Positions 6,848-15,673 of a stretch of DNA of 49,047 bases are shown here, piece after piece. The notes beneath the pieces were generated by a model, which saw only the letters and a list, made by a program, of their open reading frames with translations, had not been told where the DNA came from and made no database searches. Positions within the stretch are counted from its first letter, which is position 1, and the number at the start of each line of letters is the position of its first letter. This DNA is from Curvibacter delicatus NBRC 14919. Lineage in GTDB: Bacteria > Pseudomonadota > Gammaproteobacteria > Burkholderiales > Burkholderiaceae_C. The stretch spans positions 1 to 49,047 of the forward strand of contig NZ_BCWP01000027.1 in the NCBI RefSeq assembly GCF_001592265.1, in the 5' to 3' direction. A program made the translations under genes and the position numbers.

Positions 6848-8650
6848 TCAGCCCCGTGCCGGCTTCCCGCGCGCCCGGAGCCACGCTTCGAGCTCCGGCA
6901 TAGGCAAGGCCTGTGCATAAAGAAAACCCTGCGCTTCATGGCACCCCATGGCCAACAAGGTTTGGGCCTGCAGCTCGTCTTCGACCCCTTCGGCAATGAT
7001 GGTCATGCCCAGGTTGCGCCCAAGTTCAACCACCATGTTGGCGATGTGCCCGCCTTGGACCTGCTGATTGAGCTCGCTCACAAACACACAGTCGATCTTG
7101 AGCCGGTCCACCGGCAGCTGGCGCAGCTGGCTGAGCGATGAGTAGCCGGTCCCAAAATCGTCGATGGCAATCGACACCCCGAGCGCCTTGATGGCCGTCA
7201 GCGTTTCGAGGATGAAATTGGCATCCTCCATGGCCACGGATTCGGTGATCTCAAGCTCCAGCTTGGCCGGCTCGATGCCGGTGTCTTGCAGGGCTGCCCG
7301 CAGCTTGTCCAGGAAGGTCGGGTGGCGGAACTGGATCAGCGAGACATTGACCGACATGCGCAGATCCGACCACCCCTTGGACCGGAGCCGGTTCAGCTCA
7401 TGGCATGCCGTGCGCAACACCCAGTCGCCCAGCACCACGATCAGGCCGGAGGTTTCCGCCAGCGGGATGAACTGCTCTGGCGGGACGAAACCGCCGTCGC
7501 CGTCACGCCAACGCAGCAAGGCCTCCATGCCGACAGGTTGGCCCGTCCGGAGGTTGATCTGCGGCTGGTAGACAATGAACAGGCGATCGTTGTCCACGGC
7601 GCTGCGCAGACCACGCAGCAAGCGCACCCGCTCCCGGATGTCGAAGCCCATCTCATTGGAAAAGACGACATAGTCGCCACGACGATTCTTCTTGGCGCGT
7701 TTGAGGGCGATATTCGCGTCCTTGAGGGCATCCAGGCCATCGCCAAGAACATTGCTCAGGCGCACCAGGCCGAGCGTGGCCGTGACGACCATGCTGTCAT
7801 CCTGAACGGCAAAGGGCTCACGGAACAAGGCCAGGATGCCGACCGGATCCAGGGTGTCCTGGTTGCCCATCAGACCGAAGGTGTCGCCACCGATGCGTGC
7901 CAGCACGGCACCGGCCCCCAGATTGTTTCGCAGCCGTTCCGACACGGCCAGCAACAGCCGGTCGCCCTGCTGATGTCCCAGCGCATCGTTGACTTCCGAA
8001 AAGTCATCCACGTCGAGGATGGCGATCATCTGATTGCCGACCTCCTTGTGCTGCAGCTGCTCGTTGATCAGGTCAACGAAGCGGTTGCGGTTGGGCAGGC
8101 GCGAGAGCCGGTCGTAAAAAGCCAGCTCATCCAGTGCGCGGATCTGCCGATAGGCACGCAGGGCGGAGGTGATCGTGGCAAAGAGCTTGGTGCGTGTCAG
8201 CTCTGATTTGGTCTTGTAGTCGTTGATGTCGTAATCGTGGATGGTCTCGATTTCCGGCGCCTGCCCGGGTTGTCCGGTGCGCAGGATGATGCGCACATCG
8301 GGCAGCTGGAGTTCATTGCGAATGGTTTTCACCAGATCGAGGCCGGCGTGCTCGCGCTCCATGACCACATCAAGCAACACCACGGCAATGTCGTCTTCCT
8401 TCTTCAGAAGATCGATGGCCTCGGCCGCGGAGTAGGCATGCAGAAACTCCAGCGTCTGGTTCAGGATGGTGACGCCGGCCAGCGCAAAGGTTGTGGCCCG
8501 ATGAACATCGGGCTCGTCATCCACAATCAGAACCCGCCAAGCCGCACGTACGATCTCCTGGTTCTCCTGACCATCGTCTGCGAACAGCAACTCGTCTGCG
8601 TCTCCAACTGACGCCACGGCATTCATGGGAAGCATGGGTTCATTTTGCAT
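6848..8650 (-). CDS. Response regulator with REC, degenerate GGDEF and EAL domains
   Basis: The product is 600 residues. Residues 38-160 are a receiver: acidic pair in LIVDDEPDVH, phosphoacceptor D94 in VVLLDVVM, and the later RTGQPGQAPE and YDINDYKTKSEL motifs. Residues 170-340 are a GGDEF-type domain whose signature reads GGDTF (254-258), with Thr in place of the catalytic Glu, so diguanylate synthesis is unlikely. Residues 345-595 are an EAL phosphodiesterase domain with MEALLRW (E376), NVS, ITES, DDFGTGYSSL, KID and EGVE all kept. It should degrade c-di-GMP when phosphorylated. ATG 8650 lies 28 bp after the stop of the histidine kinase gene, so the two are probably co-transcribed. Confidence 0.88.
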   Translation of the reverse strand: MQNEPMLPMNAVASVGDADELLFADDGQENQEIVRAAWRVLIVDDEPDVHRATTFALAGVTILNQTLEFLHAYSAAEAIDLLKKEDDIAVVLLDVVMEREHAGLDLVKTIRNELQLPDVRIILRTGQPGQAPEIETIHDYDINDYKTKSELTRTKLFATITSALRAYRQIRALDELAFYDRLSRLPNRNRFVDLINEQLQHKEVGNQMIAILDVDDFSEVNDALGHQQGDRLLLAVSERLRNNLGAGAVLARIGGDTFGLMGNQDTLDPVGILALFREPFAVQDDSMVVTATLGLVRLSNVLGDGLDALKDANIALKRAKKNRRGDYVVFSNEMGFDIRERVRLLRGLRSAVDNDRLFIVYQPQINLRTGQPVGMEALLRWRDGDGGFVPPEQFIPLAETSGLIVVLGDWVLRTACHELNRLRSKGWSDLRMSVNVSLIQFRHPTFLDKLRAALQDTGIEPAKLELEITESVAMEDANFILETLTAIKALGVSIAIDDFGTGYSSLSQLRQLPVDRLKIDCVFVSELNQQVQGGHIANMVVELGRNLGMTIIAEGVEDELQAQTLLAMGCHEAQGFLYAQALPMPELEAWLRARGKPARG

Positions 8651-8678
8651 GAGCGGGAAGCCATAGGGCAAGGGGTAT

Positions 8679-11606
8679 TCAGGCGCTGGGCATCCACAAA
8701 GTGACAGTGGTACCGACGTCGGGCTGGCTTTCAAGCACCATATCGCCACCATGAAGCTCGATGATTTCCTTCACGATGCTCATGCCAAGCCCCGTGCCGG
8801 GAATCTTGCCCGAGTTGTCGGCACGGTAAAACCGTTCGCTGACGCGCCTGAGCTGATCGGGCGTCATGCCAATGCCTTGGTCCGTGATCCGGATGCCGGT
8901 TCGCTGACCCTTGCCTTTCGGATCAGGAGCATCGATCAGCGCAATGGAGACGGAACCGCCACCAGGCGAGTACTTGTAGGCATTCGACAACACGTTGGTA
9001 ATCGCCAGCGTCAATTTCGTGCGGTCGGCCTGCACCCAGTGCGGCGTCGTGTCTTGCGGCCCTGAGGGACCCGGACGCTCATTGGGCGCCTTGAAGCTGG
9101 CGTTGATCTCCTGCACCAGCTCACGCACGTCAAGACGTTGAAAATTGAAATCCTTGCCACGCCTGGCATCGATGCGCGCCAGATCAAGCAACTCGTTGAC
9201 GATTGAAATCATCAGCTGCGATTGCCGGTGGATGGCGCTGACGCAGTCCTTTTTCTTTTCCTCCGACAGCCGGTGGTTCAGCAGCAGTTCAGAAAAACCG
9301 TAAATGCTGGCCATGGGGGTACGCAACTCGTGTGCTGCGGTCGAAAGAAACTGGCTTTTCATCCGGTCCACCTCGGTTTCGTGGGTCACGTCCCGCAGGT
9401 AAAGAATCTGTCGGACGGTTTCAGCATCCGACAGACGGACGCCGACCTCCAGCACGCGCTTGCCCTGCTGCATCTCGATCAGATGGCGTTGCTTGCTACG
9501 GCCCTCGCCTGCCGATTCAAGCTCCGACTGATGGGCCGCACGCAGTGCCGCCATGCCTGGGAATACGGCCTGTTCGCGGCATTGACGTGCCAGGCGCGTC
9601 GAGAATTCGGCTTCGTCGAGCCCCACTACATCCGATTCATCCAGCCCGGTCATGCGCCTGAATGCAGGGCTGGCGTATTTGACATGGTGTTCCGCATCAA
9701 AAGAGACAAAACCATCCGGGCTGAGCGAGAAGATGGCGTTGAGCTGCTCGGTTCGGTCACGAACGCGCGCTTCCGCCGCACGACGGTCGGTGATGTCGGT
9801 ATTGGAGCCCGCCATGCGAACGGGTATCCCGTCCTCGTCAAAAAGCGCCTTGCCCCGGCTCAGTACCCACTTGTAGTTGCCATCTCGACAGCGCAATCGG
9901 TATTCGGCTTCAAAGAACTCGGTTTCGCCCTTGAGGTGCCGCTGGTACAGCGCCGTGACCCGTTCGACGTCATCGGGGTGGACGCGCAGGCGCCAGTCGT
10001 CCGTGCTGTTGGCGGGCACATCGGCCGGGTAGCCCAGCATCGTTTTGATGCGGTCTGAATAAAAGACTTCACCCGTCGTCAGGTTCCAGTCCCATACCCC
10101 ATCGTTGGCGCCGCGCAGGGCCAGCTCCCAACGCTGCTCACTTTCTGCGAGTGCTTGCGCCGTGGTCTTGAACTCGGTGATATCGATCCGGTTGCCGACG
10201 ATATAGCCACTGGGCGTCCGGTGTTCGACGATCAGCAACCAGCGCCCGTCACTCAGATGTTGCTCAATGGGAATACCGCGGGCCTGCTGATGCTGGCTCG
10301 TCCGTTGTGCCACCCAAGCCTCAATGTTCCCCGCGGCCTCGTGGTATTGACCGCGCTCGGCGCCTTGCCGGATGATGTCTTCAAAGCGTGCACCGGGCAC
10401 GATCAGGTCGCGACTCTGTTCGTAGAAGCGCAGATACGCCTCATTGCACATCACGAGGCGGTCGTCCTGGTCATAGATGGTGAAGCCCACGGCAATGCTC
10501 TGAACCGCCTCGCGCAGAAGATTGCTCGCGGTTTCCGCCTCGCGCCGGCTAGCTTCGTATTCATGTGTGCGCTCGGTGACGCGGTTTTCAAGATCCGCAT
10601 AGGACTCGCGCAGGCGATCCACCATGGTGTTGAACGCGACCGAAATCCGGCCGAATTCATCATCGCGGCCGACCGGCAGCTTGGCGACCGGTCGACCTGA
10701 TGCCGCAATTTCCTCTGCGACCGCCGCAATTTCCCCCAATGGCCCCGCGATGAATCGGGCCCCCCATCGGGCGAAAGCGACAACCCCGACCAGCACGAAG
10801 GTTCCGATCACCGTGAAAACGATCAGCAGCAGATCCAGGGAGCGAAAGGTTGCCGTCTGGTCGCGCGACAGGACGATCCTGAAATCTGTCGTATCCAGTG
10901 GCGCCGGCAGCCGCAGCACGTTGGCGCGCTCGAAGGCCTTTTCTTGAGGACGCTCCCCCGCCAGCAGATTCCCCTCGGCATCGCCGATCCAGACGCTGTC
11001 ATCCCACTCCTTGCTGAGTAGCGGCACCAGGGGAACGCGCAAGATGACGCCGCCTTCGACATTGTTGGTCAGCCGGTAGCGTATCGGCAGCGCCAGCAAG
11101 AGTGTTGCCGATGGTTGGCCCGTCTGCTCAATCTGTTGCGTTGCCTGCCCGCTTTTCATCATGGCTTGAAAGCTGCTGTTCGTGCTGTAGTCGGGCGGGT
11201 TGGTGTGCGTGCTGGCAGCGATCCGCCCACGGTAGTCCACCACCGTGATGTCTGCCCCTGTCACGGTCAGCCGCTGATTGCGCAGCAAGGGGTCCAGATA
11301 AGTCTCACGACCACGCGAATCCGCCAGCGCATTGGCGGTGACGGGGTTGACGGCCAATGACTCGGCCAGCGTGATGATGCCGGCAAGCCGCAACTCAATT
11401 TCGCGCTGCTCCAGCAAGGCATGCGCTTCCAGCAGGGCTTCCGTGTTCTGGATCAACTGGTTGCGGAACAGCACATAGGAGGTCAGCACCATGACGGCGC
11501 CAAGCGCCAGTGCTGCGGCCAACAGAGTCGTCGTGATCTTGCCTCTCAGATCGAGCTGCAAGAAGCTGTTCAACACGAACTGCGGGAATTGCCTGAAGCG
11601 CCCCAT
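8679..11606 (-). CDS. Membrane-bound multi-PAS sensor histidine kinase
   Basis: The product is 975 residues. A first membrane segment (24-46) and a second (258-282) enclose a periplasmic sensor region of about 210 residues. HAMP (283-338) and a coiled linker follow, then three PAS modules (about 370-480, 487-608 with WDWNLTTGEVFYSDRIK, and 620-745). The HisKA domain has H759 in STAAHELRTPM. The ATPase domain (858-975) has NVLSNAYKYSPGGG, DQGIGM and GTGLGMSIVKEI. It has no receiver domain, so the downstream REC-GGDEF-EAL protein is the likely partner. ATG 11606 (MGRFRQ) is preferred over TTG 11624; GGGA lies 12 nt upstream. The binding-protein gene ends 7 bp upstream. Confidence 0.9.
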   Translation of the reverse strand: MGRFRQFPQFVLNSFLQLDLRGKITTTLLAAALALGAVMVLTSYVLFRNQLIQNTEALLEAHALLEQREIELRLAGIITLAESLAVNPVTANALADSRGRETYLDPLLRNQRLTVTGADITVVDYRGRIAASTHTNPPDYSTNSSFQAMMKSGQATQQIEQTGQPSATLLLALPIRYRLTNNVEGGVILRVPLVPLLSKEWDDSVWIGDAEGNLLAGERPQEKAFERANVLRLPAPLDTTDFRIVLSRDQTATFRSLDLLLIVFTVIGTFVLVGVVAFARWGARFIAGPLGEIAAVAEEIAASGRPVAKLPVGRDDEFGRISVAFNTMVDRLRESYADLENRVTERTHEYEASRREAETASNLLREAVQSIAVGFTIYDQDDRLVMCNEAYLRFYEQSRDLIVPGARFEDIIRQGAERGQYHEAAGNIEAWVAQRTSQHQQARGIPIEQHLSDGRWLLIVEHRTPSGYIVGNRIDITEFKTTAQALAESEQRWELALRGANDGVWDWNLTTGEVFYSDRIKTMLGYPADVPANSTDDWRLRVHPDDVERVTALYQRHLKGETEFFEAEYRLRCRDGNYKWVLSRGKALFDEDGIPVRMAGSNTDITDRRAAEARVRDRTEQLNAIFSLSPDGFVSFDAEHHVKYASPAFRRMTGLDESDVVGLDEAEFSTRLARQCREQAVFPGMAALRAAHQSELESAGEGRSKQRHLIEMQQGKRVLEVGVRLSDAETVRQILYLRDVTHETEVDRMKSQFLSTAAHELRTPMASIYGFSELLLNHRLSEEKKKDCVSAIHRQSQLMISIVNELLDLARIDARRGKDFNFQRLDVRELVQEINASFKAPNERPGPSGPQDTTPHWVQADRTKLTLAITNVLSNAYKYSPGGGSVSIALIDAPDPKGKGQRTGIRITDQGIGMTPDQLRRVSERFYRADNSGKIPGTGLGMSIVKEIIELHGGDMVLESQPDVGTTVTLWMPSA

Positions 11607-11613
11607 GTTGTTC

Positions 11614-12816
11614 TTATTTCCCAATCGACTTCAAGGTTCCATCCTTGGAAAAACGGGCCATGCGGACCTGCCGCTTCTCCAGCGCATCGTGCCGGGCCGG
11701 CGTGAAAGGCTTCGCATAGCGCCTGACCAGGCCATCGTAGGTATCCAGGCGTTCCAGGGCACTGCGGATGGCCGCGCGGTTGGTGCTGCCCGCCTTCTGG
11801 ATCGCTTGCGCCAGCAGATGCGTCATGTCATACGCATGGGCAAATCCCACCTGGGCACGCAGCTGGCTGACGTCCATCCCGTAGAGGCGCTTCACCCCGG
11901 CGGCGACCGCTTGCGCCTTGGCGCTGAGCGGATCGCTGAAGCTGAAGGTATGGACCACGGTGAAATCAATCTGCTCCAGATACGGACGTGCCGCGGCGCC
12001 GAAATCACCGCCCAGCAAGCCCCAGTGCGAAATGATGGGCAAGCGTTGCGCCGCCGGCAGCGCTGCCATCTGCTTGACGATTGGCAAACCCTCGAACTCG
12101 TTGGTCACGGTCAGCACTGCCCGCGCTCCCCTGGCATGAGCTTGCGCCAGGCGCTCACTGAAGTCGGTGTCGCCCCAGTTGTACCAGAACACCTCATGCC
12201 GGAGGTCCCTGTGGCGACTGGCATAAGCCAGCAGGGCGGCCTCACTGCTGCGTCCCCATGCGGTATTGGGCACAAACATGGCGATCTGTTTGATACCGCG
12301 CGCGCGCGCATGCTCCAGCATGGTCTCAATCGCCCAACTGTCGGTCAGCGACAGGCGAAACGCATAGTTGGGCTCGCCGCTGCGCGCTTTGGTAATGTCA
12401 TCTGCGGCCGACCAGGGATCCAGCAAAGGCAAGCCCAGCTTGCTGGCCAACGGGGCAATTTCCAGCGCGACGGGTGAGAAGCGGCCGCAGAACACGGCCA
12501 CGACATCGGACTGGCGGGCAAAGTCTGCAAAATTGTCGACGCCCCGTGCTGGCACACCGCGGTCATCACGGGTTTCCAGCTTGAGTGGACGCCCCCCAAG
12601 GACGCCGCCTGCCTCGTTGATTTCATCAATGGCCAGCGCAATGCCTTTTTCGATGGACTGCGCTGTGTGACTGCCCTGAACACCAAACTCAGCCGTCAGG
12701 CCAATCACGACTGGCGACAGAGGTTGCGCAGCAGCCAGCCAGTCCATGGTGCACAGGCTGAACAACAGGACGACAAGGAGTCGCCAACGCGATCGATGTA
12801 TTTTTGCCATAGGCAT
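11614..12816 (-). CDS. Periplasmic ABC-type substrate-binding protein, Leu/Ile/Val-binding family
   Basis: The product is about 400 residues with an N-terminal signal (RWRLLVVLLFSLCTMDWLAAA) and then the type I periplasmic-binding fold: PVVIGLTAEFGVQGSHTAQS, IDEINEAGGVLGGRPL and RDDRGVPARG. Members bind amino acids, urea or amides. No permease or ATPase gene is nearby; two-component signalling genes follow instead, with 7 bp to the kinase. I infer that this protein reports ligand to the kinase rather than feeding a transporter. Starts at 12816 and 12810 are both plausible; GGA lies eight bases before 12816. Confidence 0.85.
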   Translation of the reverse strand: MPMAKIHRSRWRLLVVLLFSLCTMDWLAAAQPLSPVVIGLTAEFGVQGSHTAQSIEKGIALAIDEINEAGGVLGGRPLKLETRDDRGVPARGVDNFADFARQSDVVAVFCGRFSPVALEIAPLASKLGLPLLDPWSAADDITKARSGEPNYAFRLSLTDSWAIETMLEHARARGIKQIAMFVPNTAWGRSSEAALLAYASRHRDLRHEVFWYNWGDTDFSERLAQAHARGARAVLTVTNEFEGLPIVKQMAALPAAQRLPIISHWGLLGGDFGAAARPYLEQIDFTVVHTFSFSDPLSAKAQAVAAGVKRLYGMDVSQLRAQVGFAHAYDMTHLLAQAIQKAGSTNRAAIRSALERLDTYDGLVRRYAKPFTPARHDALEKRQVRMARFSKDGTLKSIGK

Positions 12817-12902
12817 GCATTCTGTCCGTGGACACTTCCACGGACTTGACAAACAAGAACTTCAATTATGCGTTTTTATCACAATTATCAACTTCGGGCT
12901 AT

Positions 12903-12925
12903 AAAAAACGGCCTCGAAAGGCCGT
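12903..12925 (-). terminator. Rho-independent terminator of the original guaA
   Basis: Read on the minus strand, a perfect 7-bp stem (ACGGCCT with AGGCCGT, loop TTCG) is followed by six T's. It lies 9 bp after the TAA of the guaA-like tail, the expected place for the guaA terminator. It also separates ICE transcription from the binding-protein operon downstream. Confidence 0.85.
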
Positions 12926-12934
12926 CCGTTGCGT

Positions 12935-12962
12935 TTATTCCCACTCGATCATCAACAGGCCA
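12935..12962 (-). other. ICE attachment site at the 3' end of guaA (right-end junction)
   Basis: On the minus strand, GAGTGGGAATAA encodes E-W-E-stop, the invariant C-terminus of GMP synthase (GuaA, ...TIEWE). Only these last codons are recognisable: the codons before them (GLLM) are not GuaA-like, so guaA sequence stops inside this site. Downstream lies an ordinary terminator and chromosomal genes; upstream lies the end of a conjugation operon. The 3' end of guaA is a known integration site for genomic islands, with a core around this same sequence. The adjacent ICE-side bases GATCATCAACAGGCCA (12947-12962) recur at 35690-35705. The rest of guaA should lie at the far end of the ICE, beyond the window. 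Confidence 0.7.
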
Positions 12963-13152
12963 CGCAAGCCCGCGTGGTTAAAGGGATTTGCGATGATCGA
13001 CATGGGCCATTACCGTCGCTTTTACCGTCATCCGACAAGAGCTTGATCTGGTGCGGAAGATGGAAGGATTTGAGGGGCGACGACTCTAGCAACTCCATCG
13101 TCAATCGCCCTCTAGGATAGCGCAGACAAGCACAGCGGTCTTCCTCCAAGCC
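12963..13152. other. Non-coding ICE terminal region
   Basis: About 190 bp lie between the attachment site and the last transfer gene. I see no convincing open frame, hairpin terminator or repeat in it. It may hold integrase or excisionase arm-binding sites. Confidence 0.5.
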
Positions 13153-13395
13153 TCACTTCGCCGATGGCTTCGGCGCTGCCGGCCCTCCCCTCTTGAAACC
13201 ACGATCCCCCGCCATGAACGCCTCCAGCATGTGCGGGATCAACTTCTCTGCATCGACCGCCTCGCCATACGCCTGCGCGTGCAGCGCGGCGTAGCGGTCG
13301 AGGTCGGCTTTCAGGCCGGCCGGGCACGCGAAGGTAAGCTTGACGTTCTCGGTCTTGGGCAGCGGCCCAAGCCGCAGTTTCTTGGTCGCGTTCAT
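13153..13395 (-). CDS. DUF2274 protein, last gene of the transfer operon
   Basis: This 80-residue protein begins MNATKKLRLGPLPKTENVKL and continues with TFACPAGLKADLDRYAALHAQAYGE, the typical DUF2274 sequence found after trbI in Tn4371-like ICEs. The pattern resembles a small ribbon-helix-helix or Arc-type fold, so DNA binding is possible but not shown. The ATG overlaps the trbI stop by four bases (ATGA), indicating translational coupling. It is the operon gene closest to the attachment site. Confidence 0.85.
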   Translation of the reverse strand: MNATKKLRLGPLPKTENVKLTFACPAGLKADLDRYAALHAQAYGEAVDAEKLIPHMLEAFMAGDRGFKRGGPAAPKPSAK

Positions 13396-14678
13396 TGCGA
13401 AGCTCCCCGATTGAAGAACAGGGGCTGGTAGGGCCGCAGCACCAGATCCCGGTTGACGATGATCCGCACCGGCAGCCCGGGCCGCGTGGTCAGCGTCGGC
13501 TGGATGTTCATGTTGCGCCGGGTGATCTCCTGGCCGACCTGATTGATGCTGTCCTGGGCGCTGTCACGCCCGGCGATGACGATGCGGTTGCCGTCTTGGC
13601 GGTTCTCCGGCGCGGCCAGCTCTGCGCCGACGCCCAGCAGCGTCGTCAGCACCGCACCGGCAAAGATGCGGTTCCAGTGCCAGTCCACGTCATCCTCCAA
13701 GCCCGCGTAGCCGGCCGGGTCGGTGCCCACTAGATTGTCGAGCGTCAGCGAGGACGTGTCGGGCAAGATGATCCGGTTCCACACCACTTGCACGCGGCTC
13801 TGCCCGTAGCTGACCTGACTGTTGTAGCGCCCGAGGATGCGCGATCCCTGCGGGATCAGCAGGAACTTGCCGGTGGCCGTGTCATAGACCGGCTCCGTCA
13901 CCGTGGCGATCACGTCGCCCGGCAAGTCCGACTTGATGCCCGCCACCAGCGCGCCGGCGATCACCGTTCCGGCCATCACCTGATACGGAGACGCCGGCAG
14001 CGCCAGGTTGCCGGAATTGCGGGTTTCCGTAGAGCCAGCTTTCAGGAACGCTTCTTTCGGATCCTGTTGATTCTGCGTCGCAGTCGGATCGGCAGGCTGG
14101 GCCGCTGTCGAGGCCGGCCCAGCGGCGAGCGGATCAAAGGCCGCGAGCGCGTTTGCAGCGCCGGACGCCCCTGGCGCTGCTTGCGCGACCGTAGCGGCGG
14201 CCTGCCCTTGGCCGCCTGAGCGGAAGAATACCGACGAAGCCGCCGCCGCTTCCGCCTCCTTCCGCAAGGCGTCGTTGGGGTCGTGGCCGGGCGCCGCGTA
14301 GGCGGCCACGGCCGGCTGCTGCGAGTTCACGATGGCCGGGCCAAGGTCGCCAGGCAACGGCGGACCCAGCTCGGGCACATCGGGCGGCAAGGCTGGTGGC
14401 AGCTTCGAGTAGTCGGTCGGCAGCGCATCCAGCCCTTCGGACTTCGAGACGCGATCGACGTTGTAAAGCTCGGTTTGCTCGCCCGCACTGCGTCGCTGCG
14501 GTTGTAGCGACCAGATCGTGGCCCCAAGGACGGCGACCGACAGGCCGCCGGCGAGGATGGCCAGCGTGCGCCGGTTCAGGCGCGTGACCGGGCGCGGCTG
14601 GGCGCGCAGCGCCACCGCCTCGGGCGCTACCTTGCCCGTCTGCGGCGTGGCGAGGTCGGGGGGGTCGTCCTGGCTCAT
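13392..14678 (-). CDS. trbI: Conjugal transfer protein TrbI (VirB10 homologue)
   Basis: The product is 428 residues. After a cytoplasmic head, one membrane segment (TLAILAGGLSVAVLGATIWSL, about 36-56) is followed by a long proline- and alanine-rich periplasmic stalk. The conserved C-terminal beta domain has VMAGTVIAGALVAGIKSDLPG, LLIPQGSRILGRYNSQVSYG and VRIIVNRDLVLRPY. TrbI/VirB10 spans the envelope and links the inner-membrane motor to the outer-membrane pore. ATG 14678 follows GGAGG at good spacing; the longer frame upstream lies inside trbG. The gap to trbG is 2 bp. Confidence 0.93.
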   Translation of the reverse strand: MSQDDPPDLATPQTGKVAPEAVALRAQPRPVTRLNRRTLAILAGGLSVAVLGATIWSLQPQRRSAGEQTELYNVDRVSKSEGLDALPTDYSKLPPALPPDVPELGPPLPGDLGPAIVNSQQPAVAAYAAPGHDPNDALRKEAEAAAASSVFFRSGGQGQAAATVAQAAPGASGAANALAAFDPLAAGPASTAAQPADPTATQNQQDPKEAFLKAGSTETRNSGNLALPASPYQVMAGTVIAGALVAGIKSDLPGDVIATVTEPVYDTATGKFLLIPQGSRILGRYNSQVSYGQSRVQVVWNRIILPDTSSLTLDNLVGTDPAGYAGLEDDVDWHWNRIFAGAVLTTLLGVGAELAAPENRQDGNRIVIAGRDSAQDSINQVGQEITRRNMNIQPTLTTRPGLPVRIIVNRDLVLRPYQPLFFNRGASQ

Positions 14679-14680
14679 GG

Positions 14681-15673
14681 TCAGTTCCTCCGTGCAACGC
14701 CGTCCGTGCGCTCGATTCGCACCACGTCGCCCTTGTCCCCGCCCAGGCGCAGTTCGGCGGCACCGAACAGCCGATCCACGATGTAGTACGGCGAGCGGAA
14801 GCGGTAGTTGACCAGTTGCCCGTCGCCTTCTGGCCCGATCACGAACAGCGGCGGCAGCTCGCCTTGCGCGATGCCGGCGGGGAACTGGATATAGACCTTC
14901 TGCCCGTCGTCGAAGGCGCGCAGCGGCTTCCACGGCGGGTTGCTACCGCTGATCGCGTAGCGGAAGCGCAGGTTTTCCAGCGACAAGCCGGAGTCCACCG
15001 GCGCGGCGGCGCTGGCCGCCTGCGCCTGGCGCTGCAAGGCCAGTATCCGGTCACGCGGATACTCCCAAGAAGCCGACGCCATCCACGTCTTTTCCGTCGA
15101 AGCCAACTCCAGCAGGTACGTCCTGCGGTTGGTGGTGATGACGAGATTGGTCTTGAGGCCCGAGCGGATCGGCTTGACCAGCACATTGACGCGCAGGTCA
15201 GCACCGCTGCCGCTCGACGTATCGCCCACGATCCAGCGCACGGTATCGCCAGCGGCCACCGTCACCAGCTCCTCGCCCGACTGGAGCGAAATCACGGTCA
15301 CGCGGCCCACGGCTGCATAGACTTGGTAGAGCGCGCCATCCGTGAACGGCCACACCTGAATCGCGTTGACGTATCCCTCGCGCGTGGGTGCGACGCGCGC
15401 CTCGGCATTGGCCCGAGAGACGCGCACCTTCTCGTCGGCTGGCTCCGGCGTGGGCTTGGCGTCCTCGGCTTCGGGCAATGGCTTCAACTGCGCCGGCATC
15501 GGCAGCACCTCGGGCACCGCCACCACCTCCACCGGCGCGGGTGGCTCGGGTAGCTGCTGGGCCTGCACTGGCTCATCGAGCGAGATGGTCGGCGGTGGCT
15601 TACCCTGCGTGGCGCAGCCCGCCAGGGCAAGCAAGATCACCGGCAAGGCGGATTTACGGAAAAGATCATTCAT
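14681..15673 (-). CDS. trbG: Conjugal transfer lipoprotein TrbG (VirB9 homologue)
   Basis: The product is 330 residues. The N-terminus is a lipoprotein signal with lipobox LALAGC, followed by a proline-rich stretch. The VirB9-like body has VWPFTDGALYQVYAAVGRVT, SGEELVTVAAGDTVRW, LVITTNRRTYLLEL and the C-terminal lobe with VYIQFP and YIVDRLF. TrbG builds the outer-membrane pore ring with TrbI. It overlaps the trbF stop by four bases and has GAAGGAG before the ATG. Confidence 0.93.
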   Translation of the reverse strand: MNDLFRKSALPVILLALAGCATQGKPPPTISLDEPVQAQQLPEPPAPVEVVAVPEVLPMPAQLKPLPEAEDAKPTPEPADEKVRVSRANAEARVAPTREGYVNAIQVWPFTDGALYQVYAAVGRVTVISLQSGEELVTVAAGDTVRWIVGDTSSGSGADLRVNVLVKPIRSGLKTNLVITTNRRTYLLELASTEKTWMASASWEYPRDRILALQRQAQAASAAAPVDSGLSLENLRFRYAISGSNPPWKPLRAFDDGQKVYIQFPAGIAQGELPPLFVIGPEGDGQLVNYRFRSPYYIVDRLFGAAELRLGGDKGDVVRIERTDGVARRN

